The translations under genes were made by a program, and so were the position numbers. From assembly GCA_046303515.1 (NCBI GenBank), contig JBKCGI010000239.1, forward strand, positions 1 through 7,544: a DNA stretch of 7,544 bases, given 5' to 3'. This stretch comes from M2408 sp046303515. GTDB taxonomy: Bacteria; Bacteroidota; Bacteroidia; Flavobacteriales_D; Crocinitomicaceae. A model generated the notes under the pieces. That model was not told the DNA's origin. It saw only the letters and a list, made by a program, of their open reading frames with translations, and did no database searches. Shown here in pieces: positions 5,090 to 7,544 of the stretch; positions within the stretch are counted from its first letter, which is position 1; each line of letters starts with the position of its first letter.

Positions 5090-6788
5090 ACGCGTCATTC
5101 TATATATCGGTATTGGAATAGCATTGTTTACAGCTTTGTTGTTGTATTTGTTGCAGGATAGTCCGCAGATTAACCCTTTCAAATCTAAAAAGCAGCCAAA
5201 GGTTGAAAATGTATTCGACAGTTGGGAAGAAAGTTATAAAATTGAGGAAGGTAACGCAACAGGGATTTCCCTTTTTAACGAATTATTAGAGTACAAAACC
5301 AAAAAAGCAAGTACTTTAATTGAGCATGAATTGAAAGCGGCAGATTTATCGGATAGCAATACCACGTATATTTTTGTTGGAAATCAATTTCAACTTAAAA
5401 CGGAGGAATTTGATTCCATCATGAATGAGGTGCACAAAGGAGCAAATTTATTCATAGCCTACAAAGATATTTCGAGTAACCTATTTACCTATTTTTTCAA
5501 CCAATCAGGTTTTTGTTGGGACTACGATGAAGATGTTTCCGTAACTGCGGATTCTATTTACAGCCTGTCAGCAGTTTATCAAGGAGATACAGTTGCCAAT
5601 CAGTGGAATTTTTACAATTTCAATCACATCAAAGAAGGAATAAACCCCGATATTGAATACGTTTATTCGTTGAGTGAAATTTACGATTACAGTAATTTTT
5701 TAGACTTTGGAATTGGAGCGGGTCACGTGTATTTGCATAGCAATCCTGAATTGTTTCAAAATTATCAATTGTTGAGCCCAAATGGATTTCATTACAGTCA
5801 ATATGTAGTTGATATAATTCCAGAAAATCATCAAATTAAATGGTTAGAATTGGGTCGTTTTGAGAATGATGGTTCCAATTTGAATGGTGATTCTGACGAA
5901 AACGGCGAGCAAGATAATAGTTTGTTGCAGTTTATTTTCAACAACAAAGCTTTGACTGTTGCCTTGTTGTTAACTTTATTGGGAATCATCTTATTCTTAA
6001 TTTTCCGCACAAAACGTTCACAACCGCTAGTTCCATATATTGCTGAGAAAGGAAATCAATCTTTGGCATTTGCTGAAACGGTAAAAGAAATTTATTACAA
6101 AAAACAAACGCCACATAGTATTTTACTTGTCATGAAAAAGAATTTTTATGTGGCCGTTCAAAAGCAATTTTTCGTTGATATTTCGAAAGAACACCGCGAT
6201 TTAGAGTTGAAAGCCCTGTCTGAAAAAACAGGAATGAAAATGGAGGATTTAAAGGAATTCTTGAAAAAATTGGAATGCAAAAGAGAGATATTGATTGATT
6301 ACGCTTACTTGGAAGAAGTTTCAGATTTACAACAAAAATTCTATCACCAAACAGGAATCATCAAAGATCGTGTGAAAAATAAAATTGCAGCTAAATCTAA
6401 AGTGTTTAACCGTAAAATTATTTTACCGATTGGTTTGATTGTGATCGGAATAGCCAATATTTTGTTCGCCTTTTATTTGCTGCATAAATCCGAAGGAATC
6501 GGAATTTCCTTGTGGCCAGTTGGAATTTTAATTATTGCTTTTGGAATTCGCTTGTATCGTTTACCTTTGATGAAATTGGAAAACAACACCTTAACTTTTT
6601 ATCCTATTTTTGGTAAAAGTTCAAGCATTCTATTGAGCGATATCGAACATGTTGTTTTAAATCAAAATAGAACCGTATTTATCACTTCAAAAGATGAAAA
6701 ATACAGTGTAAATCATACAGAATTAAGTGTTTATGACAAGCACGCATACGAACAATTTATTTTCCCATTTTTAAATAAAAGTTTATGA
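5082..6788 (+). CDS. DUF4350 protein with extra C-terminal membrane hairpin and PH-like domain
   Basis: This 568-residue membrane protein carries a DUF4350 region: an N-terminal anchor (residues 6-24, preceded by RR), then an extracytoplasmic alpha/beta domain (about 45-255) with TGISLFNELLEYK, TYIFVGNQFQL and EVHKGANLFIAYK. DUF4350 is related to class-I glutamine amidotransferase-like folds, but no catalytic Cys/His/Glu set is evident. An acidic Asn/Asp/Gly linker (261-279) precedes a second helix (288-308, followed by RTKR, inside). A cytoplasmic helical part (about 320-440) follows, with LAFAETVKEIYYKKQTPHSI as in other flavobacterial DUF4350 proteins. Family members usually end near there, at roughly 400 residues. 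Here the chain goes on with two helices (444-466, 474-491) and a beta-rich tail (498-565: MKLENNTLTFYPIFG, SILLSDIEHVVLN, RTVFITSKDEKYSVN) resembling bacterial PH-like domains. The start overlaps the DUF4129 gene by 8 nt, and the stop overlaps the MoxR gene by 4 nt (ATGA). Confidence 0.85.
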   Translation: MPRRVILYIGIGIALFTALLLYLLQDSPQINPFKSKKQPKVENVFDSWEESYKIEEGNATGISLFNELLEYKTKKASTLIEHELKAADLSDSNTTYIFVGNQFQLKTEEFDSIMNEVHKGANLFIAYKDISSNLFTYFFNQSGFCWDYDEDVSVTADSIYSLSAVYQGDTVANQWNFYNFNHIKEGINPDIEYVYSLSEIYDYSNFLDFGIGAGHVYLHSNPELFQNYQLLSPNGFHYSQYVVDIIPENHQIKWLELGRFENDGSNLNGDSDENGEQDNSLLQFIFNNKALTVALLLTLLGIILFLIFRTKRSQPLVPYIAEKGNQSLAFAETVKEIYYKKQTPHSILLVMKKNFYVAVQKQFFVDISKEHRDLELKALSEKTGMKMEDLKEFLKKLECKREILIDYAYLEEVSDLQQKFYHQTGIIKDRVKNKIAAKSKVFNRKIILPIGLIVIGIANILFAFYLLHKSEGIGISLWPVGILIIAFGIRLYRLPLMKLENNTLTFYPIFGKSSSILLSDIEHVVLNQNRTVFITSKDEKYSVNHTELSVYDKHAYEQFIFPFLNKSL

Positions 6789-7544
6789 TAAACGATGAAA
6801 ATATAAACGAAGGAGCAGAAGCACAAAACAATGATGCTTACTTGCCGAAAGAAAATTTGGAAACACCACAAGAAAGTCCTGAGTCAGCACCTGTTGAAAC
6901 GCCAGCAAGTCATTACGGATTTGAGCGTCAAAATCAAGAGTTAATTTGGGTGGCTCAAAAAGTCAATCAAGTAAGAGGAGAATTGCGCAAATTCATCATT
7001 GGTCAAGAACAAATGGTTGAATTGTTGATGACAGGAATTTTTTGCAACGGACATGTTTTGTTGGAAGGAGTTCCAGGAGTGGCAAAAACCTTATCTGCAA
7101 AAGTGATGGCGAAAGCTTTGGCAATAGATTTTTCGCGTATTCAGTTTACACCAGATTTGATGCCTTCAGACGTATTGGGAACTTCGGTTTTCAACATGAA
7201 AGATTCGTCTTTTACCTTCAAAAAAGGACCAATTTTCAGCAACATCGTTCTAATTGATGAGATTAACCGTGCGCCAGCAAAAACGCAAGCAGCTTTGTTT
7301 GAGGTAATGGAAGAAAGACAAATTACCTATGACGGAACGCAATATGCGATGGAATTTCCGTTTTTGGTTGTTGCGACAATGAATCCAATCGAACAAGAAG
7401 GAACTTATTCTTTACCTGAAGCGCAGTTGGATAGATTTTTGTTTAAAATCAAAGTGAAACATCCAGATTTAGATCAGGAAACGGACATTTTGCGTCGATA
7501 TAAAAACAACATTAAAGCAACTAGTTTTGATGCCATTTCACCAG
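6785..7544 (+). CDS. MoxR family AAA+ ATPase (C-terminus cut by window edge)
   Basis: An ATG at 6785, overlapping the DUF4350 stop as ATGA, opens a frame that runs without a stop to the window edge (253 codons). After an acidic low-complexity tail (residues 1-46, with many Glu, Asn, Pro and Ser), the AAA+ core begins: IIGQEQMVELLMTGIFCNGH (71-90), Walker A GVPGVAKT (95-102), the MoxR signature FTPDLMPSDVLGT (121-133), Walker B IVLIDEINRAPAKTQAAL (154-171), and FEVMEERQIT. Sensor 1 VVATMNPIEQEGTYSLPEAQ (195-214) is followed by LDRF, the likely arginine finger. All catalytic residues seen are intact. Sensor 2 and the C-terminal lid lie outside. MoxR ATPases act as cytoplasmic chaperones that mature or activate partner complexes, often ones with von Willebrand A or DUF58 proteins. 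Here the partners are presumably the three membrane proteins encoded just upstream. The usual next gene, for a DUF58 protein, is not in view. Confidence 0.95.
   Translation, partial: MINDENINEGAEAQNNDAYLPKENLETPQESPESAPVETPASHYGFERQNQELIWVAQKVNQVRGELRKFIIGQEQMVELLMTGIFCNGHVLLEGVPGVAKTLSAKVMAKALAIDFSRIQFTPDLMPSDVLGTSVFNMKDSSFTFKKGPIFSNIVLIDEINRAPAKTQAALFEVMEERQITYDGTQYAMEFPFLVVATMNPIEQEGTYSLPEAQLDRFLFKIKVKHPDLDQETDILRRYKNNIKATSFDAISP

Noticed and set aside
7042..7257. Plus-strand ORF of 71 codons
   Set aside because: It is an out-of-frame shadow within the MoxR ATPase gene, whose true frame shows Walker A and Walker B motifs.

Overview
The window looks like a chromosomal segment from a member of the Bacteroidota, most likely of the class Flavobacteriia. 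Four things point there: gldF followed directly by gldG, which encode parts of a gliding-motility ABC transporter confined to that phylum; start sites with A/T-rich upstream sequence and no Shine-Dalgarno motif; promoter-like sequences of the Bacteroidota type (TTG - about 19 nt - TAnnTTTG); and low G+C, about 38% in two hand-counted lines of the right-hand genes. The family-level placement (for example Flavobacteriaceae or Crocinitomicaceae) cannot be settled from this sequence.

Left part, minus strand: the first 18 codons of gldG (cut by the window edge) lie 3 nt downstream of a complete gldF. Upstream of gldF is a 127-bp gap, then a two-gene minus-strand unit (922-2089) with 1 nt between the genes. 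It encodes a small lipoprotein and a secreted protein with outer-membrane-barrel character. Neither is recognised as a named family, and both are clearly more A/T-rich than their neighbours, so they look like an accessory insertion between two conserved loci.

Right part, plus strand: a 125-bp divergent intergenic region carries a good Bacteroidota promoter. After it come four tightly packed genes, each overlapping the next by 4-8 nt: a SpoIIM (DUF95) protein fused to a second multi-helix membrane domain, a DUF4129 protein, a DUF4350 protein with an extra membrane hairpin and PH-like tail, and a MoxR-type AAA+ ATPase that runs off the right edge. This is the MoxR/SpoIIM/DUF4129/DUF4350 membrane-complex locus, usually followed by a DUF58 gene that would lie beyond the window. 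The cellular role of the locus is not established. The arrangement suggests a cytoplasmic AAA+ chaperone that remodels or activates an inner-membrane assembly with periplasmic sensing or binding domains.

No RNA genes, insertion sequences, CRISPR arrays or phage genes were seen. No gene-free stretch exceeds 300 bases. The most unusual features are domain fusions and extensions in three of the four operon proteins, and the A/T-rich two-gene cassette.
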